Source: Haliclona indistincta (lineage: Eukaryota > Porifera > Demospongiae > Haplosclerida > Chalinidae). Taken from it: 64,000 bases of DNA. Below are positions 1 to 11,500 of the stretch, piece by piece. A model generated the notes under the pieces. It was not told where the DNA came from. It saw only the letters and a list, made by a program, of their open reading frames with translations, and searched no databases. Where the stretch lies: positions 3,032,631 through 3,096,630 of the forward strand of contig OZ024790.1 of the NCBI GenBank assembly GCA_964017065.1, read 5' to 3'. The stretch's first letter is position 1, and each line of letters begins with the position of its first letter. The position numbers and the translations under genes are program-made.

Positions 1-606
1 GTCATTCAACTGCCATGTTCCCGTCACACGTGCGTCATATGAAACAGTAAATTTGTAAGCTTTCTGTCCTGTCATAAGTCCAAAAAACCCAGCAAATGAG
101 GTCCCTGTGTATACTATCTTGTTATTGCGCTTGAACTCTAGTACTACAGCCATTTCTCTCAGAACATCGAAAAAGTGATCAAAATTACGACCGTGGATAA
201 TTCCTCCACTTTGCTCTTCAGCAACAATGCTCGTACACCAATTACTATGCTTGTGTGAAAAGATATCGAAAAAGAAATTAAACACAATGACTTCACCAAT
301 GGTCCTATTGGCAGCTACAGCAAATCCCAGTAACTCATCTCGATATGGTTGATTGAGCTGGTTGAACATAGTTGCTGAATAGATGTATGACATTCTCATA
401 CCAGCTTCAGAAGTGTTCATAACGGATCCTATTTGCTTGAGAAGAACCGGCCATTTGTCAGCATAGATTACACCCAGTTCCTGGAAACGTTCATAAGGTG
501 GAAGATCCAGGTTGATGGTATGCTTAGGAGCAAGGCTGTCATGAGGGTTACTGGTAGCTAACCAGAACACATTAGAGACTAGCACAAGAGCGATGGATAG
601 GATCAT
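1..606 (-). CDS. NAAA-like: NAAA / acid ceramidase-like amidase, copy 1 (partial at window edge)
   Basis: This is the first of three tandem paralogs. Its ATG is at 606-604 and the frame stays open to base 1, giving 202 residues with the C-terminal part outside the window. It begins with a hydrophobic signal peptide (MILSIALVL) and carries the block around CTSIVAEE, where the Cys would be the N-terminal nucleophile exposed by self-cleavage, followed by HGRNFD. The family consists of lysosomal Ntn-hydrolases that cleave N-acylethanolamines or ceramide; the wording of the conserved blocks is closer to NAAA than to ASAH1. No intron is seen. The sequence is nearly identical to the copies at 1981-3051 and 4170-5240. 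Its functional state cannot be judged because the oxyanion Asn region is not in the window. Confidence 0.8.
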   Translation of the reverse strand, partial: MILSIALVLVSNVFWLATSNPHDSLAPKHTINLDLPPYERFQELGVIYADKWPVLLKQIGSVMNTSEAGMRMSYIYSATMFNQLNQPYRDELLGFAVAANRTIGEVIVFNFFFDIFSHKHSNWCTSIVAEEQSGGIIHGRNFDHFFDVLREMAVVLEFKRNNKIVYTGTSFAGFFGLMTGQKAYKFTVSYDARVTGTWQLND

Positions 607-1471
607 CGTGCAGCAGTAACTATCGCTTGTGAGCAGTTATGTTCCTGTTTACACTTTCTGTAGCCAAAGGAAGTTTCTGCATCATATTAATGAACACGAC
701 ACAGAGGATGACACATACTCTGGCTACTCATCAATGAGACATGGTCGTCTTGAATCTCAATGACAATAATAATTTATCTTCAAAGCAAGTTTTCTTCAGC
801 TAAAACTGCTCGTACAAGCTCATCTGTCACCTATGCAGAAACTCTATTATCTATTTCACCAAGCAATGCTTGTATGTGATATACATCTGCCTGCATGCTG
901 CTATGCAGCAAATACATCAGAGCTCGTGTAAGAGCAGCACTTGTTGAAATTAGATTGGAGACTTATTATTCTGCTGGTATTCATGACAACTCTCGAGTTC
1001 ATCTGTGCTTAGGCTCCACTGAGAATGAAAAGGGTCCTTGTTGCTGTATACCAGCAATAAAATCAACCATGAATTACTTGTAGCAAGTAGCGTACAACTG
1101 TGAAACAGCAGTAAATAAATGGGCCACTACTGTGCACAAGGTTTATACAGCCCTATTACAGTGAGTGTGCACGGGGGCTGTACAAAAACTGCCTAATAAG
1201 GAAGTTTCTTAATTTCCTAGCAGCAGATGTAATTGTGCTATTACCACTACGCTGTTCAAAGTTGTACGCTCCTGCACAATTTCAGTTAACCTAATGTGCA
1301 GGAACAAATGGGATATGGTACGATAAAGAGCTAGCTGATGGAGAGAGACTGCAGGCATCAACAAGCAAAAAGAATGACACGATTACTAATAATATTGTAA
1401 AATTCCTCTTTTAATAATCAGAGATAGTACTGGAATTTTTTCCTATGTTCTTGGCTGTTTATAAACGCATG
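607..1471. other. Spacer between NAAA copies 1 and 2, duplicated with the genes
   Basis: This stretch has no credible gene. It aligns by eye with 3052-4160, the spacer between copies 2 and 3, which shows that the tandem duplication unit includes about 0.9-1 kb of upstream DNA, presumably with the promoter of each minus-strand gene. The small open frames in it (for example near 895) are not supported by conservation of frame. Confidence 0.6.
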
Positions 1472-1968
1472 CCTGTCCTGTGTGGTCTCCTCACACAGTT
1501 ACTTTGACTGTCCAAATCGAGCGTGTTCAGAAACTTGCTCTTAAGATCGTGTCTGGGAATGGAATACTGGATACACTGCTCTTTTAACTTAGTTTCAAAT
1601 TCCTACACTACAGAGGAGGCGGTCTGAACTGTCCCTGTGTCTCTTGTTCAAGATCCTAACATCAGCTGAATGTTTCTTTCCAGAGGGCCTCATTGTGAGG
1701 AAGCCTCCCTCATCCTATGACACTCGTTCTTCACGCCGCCTTCAGATTACTCAATCCTTTGTTAAAACCTCTTCTCATCTAAACTCTTTCATTCCTAGTA
1801 GTGTTTCTCTCTGGAACTCTCTCCCTTCTCATGTCACTCACTGTTCTACTCTCTCTTCTTTTAAGTTACTCTTATCTTCTTGTAATTTTTAGTTTAACTT
1901 TATCTTTAGGGTTCACTTAAAATTAGCATTACTGGCTATTGTGTTTCCCTGCTAATGCAAATTATTAT
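1472..1968 (+). mobile_element. 5'-truncated non-LTR retrotransposon (LINE) remnant
   Basis: This block is absent from the homologous spacer near 4160, so it is an insertion of about 500 bp. It encodes broken fragments typical of the C-terminal end of LINE reverse transcriptase ORF2 proteins: IERVQKLALKIVSG near 1518-1560, then the FIPSSVSLWNSLP block and a Ser/Leu-rich FK-containing tail ending with a stop at 1892. The fragments are in different frames and all catalytic parts are missing, so it is dead. The exact boundaries are approximate because the flanks are AT-rich. Confidence 0.6.
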
Positions 1969-1980
1969 TTTAAAAATGTT

Positions 1981-3051
1981 TCAAGTTCTTTTAGAGCGTA
2001 TTACAGTAGTGTACAGCAATGGATGAGCGGCCGACATGATAGTCGTGTGAATAGTATCAAAATCGAGGACAGGTGGAGTAGACAGCACTTTGAAAAGTGT
2101 CGTTGGATTGATGTTTGCTCTGCCTGTGTGATTCATAGCTGTTTCAGCAACTGCTCTACGCTTATCAAAAGATGGTGGAGAAGTCCAATGATCATAGTTA
2201 GTTTAAACTAGATACCAACGTCCTTGTTTGGGTTTCAACCACCATAGATCAACCGTGCTCCACCTACCACGAGTGATCACAACTCCTTCTCCTGGCTGAG
2301 TTCCTCCAACAATAAAATAGCAAGGAGCAATCAAAGGACGATGAGAAAACATGTCTATAGCTTGCTGGAAGGAGTTTGCTTTATCAAACACATCTCGTAC
2401 CAACAAGCTGATGAAACCTTGAGCTCCTATGAATGCAGCAGTCCAATCATTCAACTGCCATGTTCCCGTCTCACGTGCATTATATGAAACAGTAAATTTG
2501 TAAGCCTTCTGTCCTGTCATAAGCCCAATAAATCCAGCAAATGAGGTCCCTGTGTATACTATCTTGTTATTGCGCTTGAACTCTAGTACTACAGCCATTT
2601 CTCTCAGAACATCGAAAAGATGGTCAAAATTACGACCGTGGATAATTCCTCCACTTAGCTCTTCAGCAACAATGCTCGTACACCAATTACTGTCCTTGTG
2701 CGAATAGATATCAAAAAAGAAGTTAAACACGATGACTTCACCAATGGTCCTGTTGGCAGCTACAGCAAATCCCAGTAACTCATCTCGATATGGTTGATTG
2801 AGCTGGTTGAACATAGTTGCTGCATAGATGTATAACATTCTCATACCAGCTTCAGAAGTGTTCATGACGGATCCTATTTGCTTGAGAAGAACCGGCCATT
2901 TGTCAGCATAGATTACACCCAGCTCCTGGAAGCGTTCATAAGGTGGAAGACCCAGGTTGATGGTATGCTTAGGAGCAAGGCTGTCAAGAGGGTTACTGGT
3001 AGCTAACCAGAACACATTCAAGACTAGCACAAGAGCGATGGATAGGATCAT
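1981..3051 (-). pseudogene. NAAA-like: NAAA-like copy 2 with premature stop
   Basis: The ATG is at 3051. The reading frame matches copy 3 for 282 residues and then meets TAA at 2205-2203, where copy 3 has GAA (Glu) in the RWYLVETNYDHW block. Homology continues past the stop down to about 1981, so about 74 codons that are still recognisable are no longer read. The catalytic Cys (in CTSIVAEE) and HGRN remain, but the conserved Asn of ETNYDHW, which corresponds to the oxyanion residue of NAAA, is lost. The product would most likely be inactive. A single base change accounts for the break, so it could be a recent null allele, a sequencing error, or a truncated product with another role. Confidence 0.75.
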
Positions 3052-4169
3052 CGTGCAGCAGTAACTATCGCTTGTGAGCAGTTATGTTCCTGTTTACACT
3101 TTCTGTACCCAAAGGAAGTGTCTGCACCATATTAATGGTCAAGACACAGTTCATGTGAGGATAACACATACTCTGGCTCTCATCAATGAGACATGGTCGT
3201 CTCAAATCTCAATGACAATAACAATTTATCTTTAAACCAAGTTTACTTCAGCTAAAACTGATCGTGCATGCTCATCTGTTACCGTATAGCGAGAAATTTT
3301 CACGGGAGAAAATTTCGCGAATTTTGCGAATTACAGGCTATTCGCGAAAATATTATCCGCGAATGTCTTGTTTTTGTTGACAATGATAAGGGCAATAGCG
3401 CTGATTCACGAAAATATTATTCGCGAAATCCTCTATCTCGCGCATTTGCGAAAATTTTCTCCAGCGAAAACTTCCCGCTATACGGTATCTGTGCAGAAAC
3501 TCTCCTATCTATTTCACCAAGCTAATGCTTGTAAGTGATATACATCTGCCTGCTGCTGTACAGTAAATACATCAGAGCTCGTGTAAGAGCTGAGCAGCAC
3601 TTGTTGAAATTAGATTGGAGACTTATTGTTCTGTCTCTTCTGCTGGTATTCATGACAACTCTCGAGTTCATCTGTGCTTAGGCTCTGCTGAGAATGAAAA
3701 GGGTCCATGTTGCTGTATTACCAGCAATAAAATCAACCATGAATTACTAGTAGCAGGAGCTTATTATTCCAAGAAGCGTACAACAGTGAAACAGCAGAAA
3801 ATAAATGGGCCACTATTGCGCACGAGATTTATACAGCCCTATTACAGTGAGCGTGCACGGGGGCTGTACAAAACCTGCCTAATAAGGAAGTTTCTTAATT
3901 TGCCTAGCGGCAGATAAATTATAATTGTGCTATTACCACTACACTATTCAAAGTTGTACGTTCCTGCACAATTTTAGTTAACCTAATGTGCAGGAACACA
4001 TGGGAGATGGTACGATAAAGAGCTAGCTGATGGAGAGAGACTGCAGGCATCAACAAGCAAAAAGAATAACACAATTACTAATTATTGTAAAATGCCTCTT
4101 TTAATAATCAGAGATAGTACTGGAATTTTTGTCAATGTTCTTGTCTGTTTATAAATGCATTTAAATGTG
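3052..4169. other. Spacer between NAAA copies 2 and 3
   Basis: This is the counterpart of 607-1980. It differs mainly by the MITE at 3282-3485 and by lacking the LINE remnant. No gene of its own can be supported. Confidence 0.55.
3282..3485. mobile_element. MITE with TA target duplication and ~40-bp terminal inverted repeats
   Basis: The element starts CCGTATAGCGAGAAATTTTC and its other end reads CCGTATAGCGGGAAGTTTTC on the opposite strand. The inverted repeats stay similar for about 40 bp. It is flanked by TA on both sides (3280-3281 and 3486-3487), and the homologous spacer near 827 lacks it, giving a clear empty site. It is 204 bp with no coding capacity. The TA duplication is typical of Tc1/mariner-type non-autonomous elements. 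Internal GCGAA/TTCGC words recur, so it can fold into a long hairpin. Confidence 0.85.
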
Positions 4170-5240
4170 TCAAGTTCTTTTAGAGCATATTACAGTAGTG
4201 TACAGCAATGGATGAGTGGCCGACATGATAGTCGTGTGAATAGTATAAGAATTGAGGACAGGTGGAGTAGACAGCACTTTGAAAAGTGTCGTTGGATTGA
4301 TATTTGCTCTGCCTGTGTGATTCATAGCTCTTTTAGCAACTGCTCTACGCGTATCAATAGATGGCGGAGAAGTCCAATGATCATAGTTAGTTTCAACTAG
4401 ATACCAACGTCCTTGTTTGGGTTTCAACCACCATAGATCAACCGTGCTCCACCTACCACGAGTGATCACAACTCCTTCTCCCGGCTGAGTTCCTCCGACA
4501 ATAAAATAGCAAGGAGCAATCAAAGGACGATTAGAAAACATGCCTATAGCTTGCTGGAAGGAGTTTGCTTTATCAAACACATCTCGTACCAACAAGCTGA
4601 TGAAACCTTGAGCTCCTATGAATGCAGCAGCCCAATCATTCAACTGCCATGTTCCCGTCAAACGTGCGTCATATGAAACAGTAAATTTGTAAGCCTTCTG
4701 TCCTGTCATAAGTCCAATAAACCCAGCAAATGAGGTCCCTGTGTATACTATCTTGTTATTGCGCTTGAACTCTAGTACTACAGCCATTTCTCTCAGAACA
4801 TCGAAAAAGTGATCAAAATTACGACCGTGGATAATTCCTCCACTTTGCTCTTCAGCAACAATGCTCGTACAAGAATCTCTGTGCTTGTGTGAAAAGACAT
4901 CAAAAAAGAAGTTAAACACGATGACTTCACCAATGGTCCTGTTGGCAGCTACAGCAAATCCCAGTAACTCATCTCGATATGGCTGATTGAGCTGCTTGAA
5001 CATAGTTGCTGAATAGATGTATGACATTCTCATACCAGCTTCAGAAGTGTTCATAACGGATCCTATTTGTTTGAGAAGTACTGGCCATTTGTCAGCATAG
5101 ATTACACCCAGCTCCTGGAAGCGTTCATAAGGTGGAAGATCCAGGTTGATGGTATGCTTAGGAGCAAGGCTGTCATGAGGGTTACTGGTAGCTAGCCAGA
5201 ACACATTCAAGACTAGCACAAGAGCGATGGATAGGATCAT
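4170..5240 (-). CDS. NAAA-like: N-acylethanolamine-hydrolysing acid amidase-like, copy 3 (intact)
   Basis: This is an intronless gene of 356 residues, close to the length of vertebrate NAAA. The start at 5240 is chosen because it places a signal peptide (MILSIALVLVLNVFWLATS) at the N-terminus and matches copies 1 and 2; the frame is open upstream to 5369, but that extension is not hydrophobic and not shared. Expected Ntn-hydrolase residues are visible: Cys124 (CTSIVAE), Arg140 and Asp143 (HGRNFD), and Asn285 (ETNYDHW). Cleavage before Cys124 would give alpha and beta chains. Substrates in the family are fatty-acid ethanolamides or ceramide, in acidic compartments; the choice of NAAA over acid ceramidase rests on TGTSFAGFIGLMTGQ and VETNYDHW. 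Being intronless, the founder may have been a retrocopy. Confidence 0.85.
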   Translation of the reverse strand: MILSIALVLVLNVFWLATSNPHDSLAPKHTINLDLPPYERFQELGVIYADKWPVLLKQIGSVMNTSEAGMRMSYIYSATMFKQLNQPYRDELLGFAVAANRTIGEVIVFNFFFDVFSHKHRDSCTSIVAEEQSGGIIHGRNFDHFFDVLREMAVVLEFKRNNKIVYTGTSFAGFIGLMTGQKAYKFTVSYDARLTGTWQLNDWAAAFIGAQGFISLLVRDVFDKANSFQQAIGMFSNRPLIAPCYFIVGGTQPGEGVVITRGRWSTVDLWWLKPKQGRWYLVETNYDHWTSPPSIDTRRAVAKRAMNHTGRANINPTTLFKVLSTPPVLNSYTIHTTIMSATHPLLYTTVICSKRT

Positions 5241-5548
5241 CGCGCAGCAGTAACTATCGCTAGTTATGTTCCTGCTTGCATGTATACAGCTTATTGCATC
5301 CAAGGGAAGTGTCCGTGTGCTAATGATGGAAGCTAGTGTACAAGTACATTGAACAGTTACTACTGACATGTGAAATCTTTAATGAAATGTCATTTTTTTG
5401 TTGGTAAAATTTTACTGTAATTTTGATCACTAGCATACATTGTTGAACATGCCCAAATTTTGAGCAATGAAATAGTTTAACAGCCATGTACAGTAGTAAT
5501 TTTGTAACTTACAGTACTTGCACATTGTAGTTTCAGTTTAAGACTGAC
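5241..5548. other. Region between NAAA copy 3 and the last recognisable SPEF2 exon
   Basis: I see no exon, RNA gene or repeat here. The next SPEF2 exon expected downstream on the minus strand is not recognisable. The stretch may be intronic. Confidence 0.4.
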
Positions 5549-8500
5549 CTTGAGGTGTTGGATAAACTCAATTGCCTTTTCTTTGATCAGCTCCAGTCTA
5601 GCCTTGACAGTACGTTCTGATAGAAAAGAGAGAAATTTTAAACTTCCATACTTCCTCACACATTACAATATGACACATGCAACTGCTTTTAAAGTCAATG
5701 TGTACAAATTAACCTTCATGTTCTAAGGCTCCAAGATGCTCCTTCCTCATGTGCTCTAGCTTCTGTCTTCGAGCAATCTCCTCAGCTGATGGTGGAGGAG
5801 GACCTGCTCAGTGAAGAATAAATAGAAGCTAGCTTAGAGAGATAAAGATTGTATTTCAAGAGGTACATGCAAAAATTCAAGCAATTTTGAGGAAAATACA
5901 AAGATAGTTCAAATTGCTAAACATTGTATTTGCTAGTAGTGACTCTAAGGTACCTGGTGGAGGTTCATTAGCTTCAGCATTCGCTCCTCCCTTCCCTCCC
6001 TTCTTAGTAGGAGTGGCTTTGCCTTTCTTGGCAGGAGGACTCTGACGGAGATATAGACAAGTATGAGTCAATGACACACAGACAGGATAAACAAAAGAAG
6101 ATCGACAATACAATTTTTGAATGATTGTACAGAATTTGTGATTCAGTGAAAACATACACACACTAGCTAGTTTTAGACTATGCTATGTCTTGCTTACCTT
6201 TCCTTTCTTTCCTTTGGCTGGTTTCTCTTCTTTCACTGGTTCAGGCGGCTCCATCTTCTTGTTGTCCTCAGCAGACGCGTTCTTGATGGTACGCACCTCA
6301 GCAGCATTCTAATGAAAGTAAAATCAAAAGTCTTACACAAAATTAAAGCCCTTGATTTATGAGGAAACCCGGTGCTCATTATAAATTATAAAAATCAACT
6401 ACTCGTAATCGCCAAAGTTGAGACTACATGTACATGTACCTCTCAAATAGCACTGATTTGTAGATTACAGTCAAAATACCCACTAGTGTGTACATGTGCA
6501 TACAGTTCTTGCAATGCACTTCATGATACACTAACCTATTATCACCTCATACATGCACAACAGCTTACCAGTGTGAACACAGCATTGATAGCAATGTTGT
6601 AGACATGTACTATCAACTGATCATCAAGATTGAGACCAGTGAGATCCTCCACTGGAGGGAGAGGGTCCATGGATACTGCTTTCTTCTTCCCACCTTTCTC
6701 TTTCTCTTCTGGTTCCGGCACAGGAGTTTGACGAGGAAGACGAGGTACTCTGAGGAAGGGCATATAAAACTTAATAGACTCTGCAATGTACATGAACATG
6801 TGACGTTATTGTGACCACTATATAGACATGTTCCACTGTACTGTTTGGTCCCTAGCTAGCTGGCTGTTATAACCAGACAGTGATCACTATAGACAGGTTC
6901 CACTGTACTGTTTGGTCCCTAGCTAGCTGACTGTTATAAGCAGACAGTGATCACTATAGACTGGTTCCACTGTACTGTTTGGTCCCTAGCTAGCTGACTG
7001 TTATAAGCAGACAGTGATCACTATAGACTGGTTCCACTGTACTGTTTGGTCCCTAGCTAGCTGACTGTTATAAGCAGACAGTGATCACTATTGACTGGTT
7101 CCACTGTACTGTTTGGTCCCTAGCTACATGTAGCTGACTATTATAAGCAGACAGTGATAACTATAGACAGATCCTAGCTACAGTAACTAACTGTTATAAG
7201 CCAGCAGTGAGCAATATTTCACTGCACTGTTTGATTTCAAGTTAGCTGACTGACAGTGACCATGCAAATTAATAAAACTGCAGCTATTTTTAACAGCACG
7301 GCAAAGATTCTACTTGACTATCTAAACAGGTTGCCTTGGATACAGTTGTGTAGTTAGCTAGACAGTAGGTAATGGCGATGGGGTTGTACCGTTTTGGTGT
7401 AGCACTTGGTGCTGGCGTTTTATCAGGATGATCACTCTTCACAGCATCACTAGCAGGACTCTTACTGTCCCCAAATCCTCTCTTACTGGAGGATGATGCA
7501 ATGCTGTGCTGTGAGCTGGCAGCACTGGCAGACATCTCCTGTGGACTGGTCTCTGGTATCTACACGTTAAAACATTATAAGCGTTAACAAAAAGCAAACA
7601 ACTTGAAAGGAATGTATTTGTTTATACAGTGAAATATGAACATAGATCTAATTAGTGCTACGCCTTCGTTTCCTGTTTACCAAAAGATGGCTGAATCGGC
7701 TGAATCACTGTCTCGATCTCCTGAGTATTTGACGGTCGTACGACACATAGCTGATATCAACTGTCGCATACCACCCGCTGAAGTGTCGACAATAGCCAAT
7801 GAGTTGCTCCAAGCTGGTCTTATTCGTCTAACAAGTCATAGCAATGCTACTGCCATAGGCACTGGCGCTCCACCTCTGATCGTGATCTCCTCTCTCATGT
7901 CTGAAGCCATGGCGAAGATCAAAACGTGTCCCAGTCTGTTTCAAAGCTTAATCGAGATTTTGAGGAAGAGGGACGATAGATTCGCAACTGCACTGACAAC
8001 TGAATACCGTGAGTGATAGATTCACTTTCTGTGGTGTGATATAAGCTTTTGCTTGATCTGCAGTAACTCTGAAGCTAGAAGGAAGCAGTGCAGCACAAAC
8101 TGCTGACAGAAACGAGCGAAGTTCACATACTTCTCCAGGTACGTAGAAAAAGAAGGAATGTGTAGTTATGCTACTAATTTTACTATTGTCAGGTCTTGCT
8201 TACCCTATTGCAAGCTACTCCACCTACCTCAAGGAAGTGTACATGTCCATGTCACACTGCAATATCACACAACATTGGACCAATCTCCCTCAATGTGAGT
8301 ATATTCAGTTGGCTATGATTGAAAACAGAGGGCTACGATATCGTCAAGACCGAGACACGGCAATAGTGCGACTAGCACAGCAAGGAGAGGTTAACACAAT
8401 TTTAAACGAGAAGCAGCCTATTAGTCTTGGTGAATTATTGTACCCTCCGTTGGTTGAATTACCGCCACCAGTAAATAGAGTTGTTCTATTCGAAGGAGCC

Positions 8501-11500
8501 CCAGGAGGAGGTAAAACCACACTAGCTCTTTACATTTGTCACCAATGGGCACAGGATACATACTGGCTGTCAAGATATGAGCTAGTAGTGCTGGTATACT
8601 TACGAGATCCATCCGTACACAGTGCTACTACCTTGGCTGACATTCTACCAGCTAGTAATTCAGACATGTCTCAAAGGATGGCGTCTCAGATACAAGTTGC
8701 TAACGGACAGGGAGTGCTTTTTATTTTCGATGGTTGGGATGAGTTTCCACAGCACTTGATGATAAATTCGGTCGTATCAACAATAATTCGCCAACCAAGC
8801 AAATATTCCCTTCATAAGAGTGCTGTTGTCATTACCTCTAGGCCAGAGTCTACCGTAAACCTGCTCCAATCAGCTCATCAACGAGTAGAGATCCTCGGAT
8901 TTACTCAGCAACAGATTCGTGAATATGTGAAGAAAGCTTTGACAGATGAAACACAAAACCAGAAATTTGTCCAATACCTTGATGAACACCCGACTATAAA
9001 AGGATTCTGTTATGTACCCCTCCATGCAGCAATACTGGTACATGTATTTCTGGCAATGAATAAAGTCCTACCTACCGCCCGTCATGAGCTATTCTGTGCT
9101 CTCGCTATCTGCTGCATAGTCCGAGAAGTGGAAACACATGAGCCTGGCAAGATACAGGTAGATATACGCTCACTTGATGATCTTCCTGATGATCTTAATA
9201 GGAAATTTCATAACCACTGTACTCTGGCATATGAAGGATTGATGCAGAGCAAAGTGGTTTTCTACCAAGAGGACTTGCGTAACGCCAACTTGCCAGCTAA
9301 ACTCCCATCATTAGGTCTCCTTCAGGCTGTTGAGGGTCTTACACTTACCAGCAAGACTCTCTCATACAACTTCCTTCACCTCTCAATTCAAGAGCTTCTT
9401 GCTGCCTACTATATCTCAAAGAGGGATTCTTTGCAACAAGTGAAAATACTAAAGCGTCTTTTTATAGAAAGTCCTCGCTATCGACCTGTATTGGAGTTTT
9501 ATAGTGGCATTACTAAACTAAGCAATCAGAAGATACAAGATTTTCTTTATGCATATCAAAATGAGCAAACGTGCTTTGAGAACATTCTTCCTCTGTTGCA
9601 TTGCTTATTTGAAGCACAAAGACCATCATCTTGTTGGCTGATAAGTCCAAAATTTAGGAACCTTAAGCTAGTCGACACACGCTTGAGTTCTAAAGATTTT
9701 TCGGCAATAGGATATTTTATATCTTCACTTCTTTCTACGGTTACGTCAAGTACAAACAATATATGTGTGCACCTTTATTTTAAAAGGAGCTCAGATATGC
9801 ATTTACTATTGCGTGAACTTGCAAAGTGTACTGTTAAAGCTAGTCCTATGTCACCAAGTCTAGAAATAGCTTTGAATTCATTATATTATAGTTCTCTTGA
9901 AGGTATCAGGCTTATGGCTTCTTATCTAAAAGAATCCCCACCACTCAGTAAGCTATGGTTATATGACACTGACAAAGGCATTCAAACCAAAACGCCAAAC
10001 AGAATCAATCCAGATAACTTTTTTAATCAACAACTCAATCCTGAACTACCACAAGTCTATTTACATCTTCATACTGAACAACAACGACTCTATGATGAAC
10101 AACAACGACTCTATGATGAACAACAACGACTTTATGATGAAAAACAACAACTCTATGATAAACAACAACAACAACTCTATGATGAAAAACAACAACTCTA
10201 TGATGAAAAACAACGACTCTATGATAAAAAACAACAAATTTATGATAAACAACGACAACTCTATGATAAGCAACAAGAACTCTATCATAAGCGACAACGC
10301 TATCTTCTACTAAACCTATTTGATCATATACAACAACAACTCTATACATGTAATAGACAACAACAACTCTATGATGAAAAACAACAACTCTATGATAAAC
10401 AACAACGACAACTCTATGATGAAAAACAACAACTCTATGATAAACAACGACAACTCTATGATAAACAACGACAACTCTATGATAAACAACGACAACTCTC
10501 TCTTGAGCAACAACCCTATCATGAACTAAAACAACTCGATAAACAACAACAACTCTATAATAAACAACAACAACTCTATGAAGAACTCTATGATAAAGAA
10601 CGCCAACTACATTCAGATGATAAACAGCAAGGACAACTCTACGATAAACAACAACGACAACTCTACGATAAACAACAACGACAACTCTACGATAAACAAC
10701 AACAACTCTATCATGAACAACAACAACTCTATCATGAACAACAACTTCCTGAACGAGAACGACTGCAACTCTATCATGATGATGTACAACAAAACCTCTT
10801 TTTTACACAGCAATTCTTCATGTATGATGGACAACCATTCTACACGAATGACGAACAACACTTCTTCAGTATTATAAATTTCCAATTAGGTGACAACAAC
10901 AAAGCCACATTCTACAATGCGTTTTGCAAGCAACCACGACATGTAATAGAACGAGCACATCACTTTTTTTTGTTACTGAAGTATTCAGTACTTGAAGATG
11001 ATAATGACGGTCTGCTGCACATTGCTAGAGCACTACAGAGCAACACTAGTCTCACTTTACTCAGACTAATGAACCTTAAGTTGAAATACACAGAACACAA
11101 CGGCTTGGCTCTCACTGAAATGCTACATATGAACCAGTCTCTTAGACAGCTTGATCTCTCAGGAAACCCTCGTCTATCTAACTCAACAGCTCGCTGTATC
11201 TTCCTTGGTCTTCAGGGCAATACCACACTAGTTGAGTTGCAACTAAACGATACTGGTATAACAGATGAAGGAGCAGAGCACATTGCTCAGGCACTCCAGA
11301 TCAACCGCTCCCTACTAATACTCGGTATCTCTAAGAACTCTATTGGAGACGATGGCTTCGCTCGTATTGCTGCATCGCTCAGGATCAACACCACCTTGAC
11401 ATCACTAGGAATCAGTGACAATCGTATCACAGATATTAAACTCAAAGCACAAGAAATCAACACAAGAAGACAACAACTCGGCCAACCAACTGTTGAGATA

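Noticed and set aside
895..1083. Small frames in the NAAA spacers (895-1083, 3615-3917)
   Set aside because: The frame is not conserved between the duplicated spacers despite DNA similarity.
6811..7245. CRISPR array
   Set aside because: The repeats are contiguous 67-bp units without unique spacers, in an intron.
10035..10885. Several antisense and shifted frames of 68-116 codons under the NLR repeat
   Set aside because: By-products of the 21-nt repeat, which lacks stops in several frames. The sense frame continuous with NACHT and LRR is the coding one.
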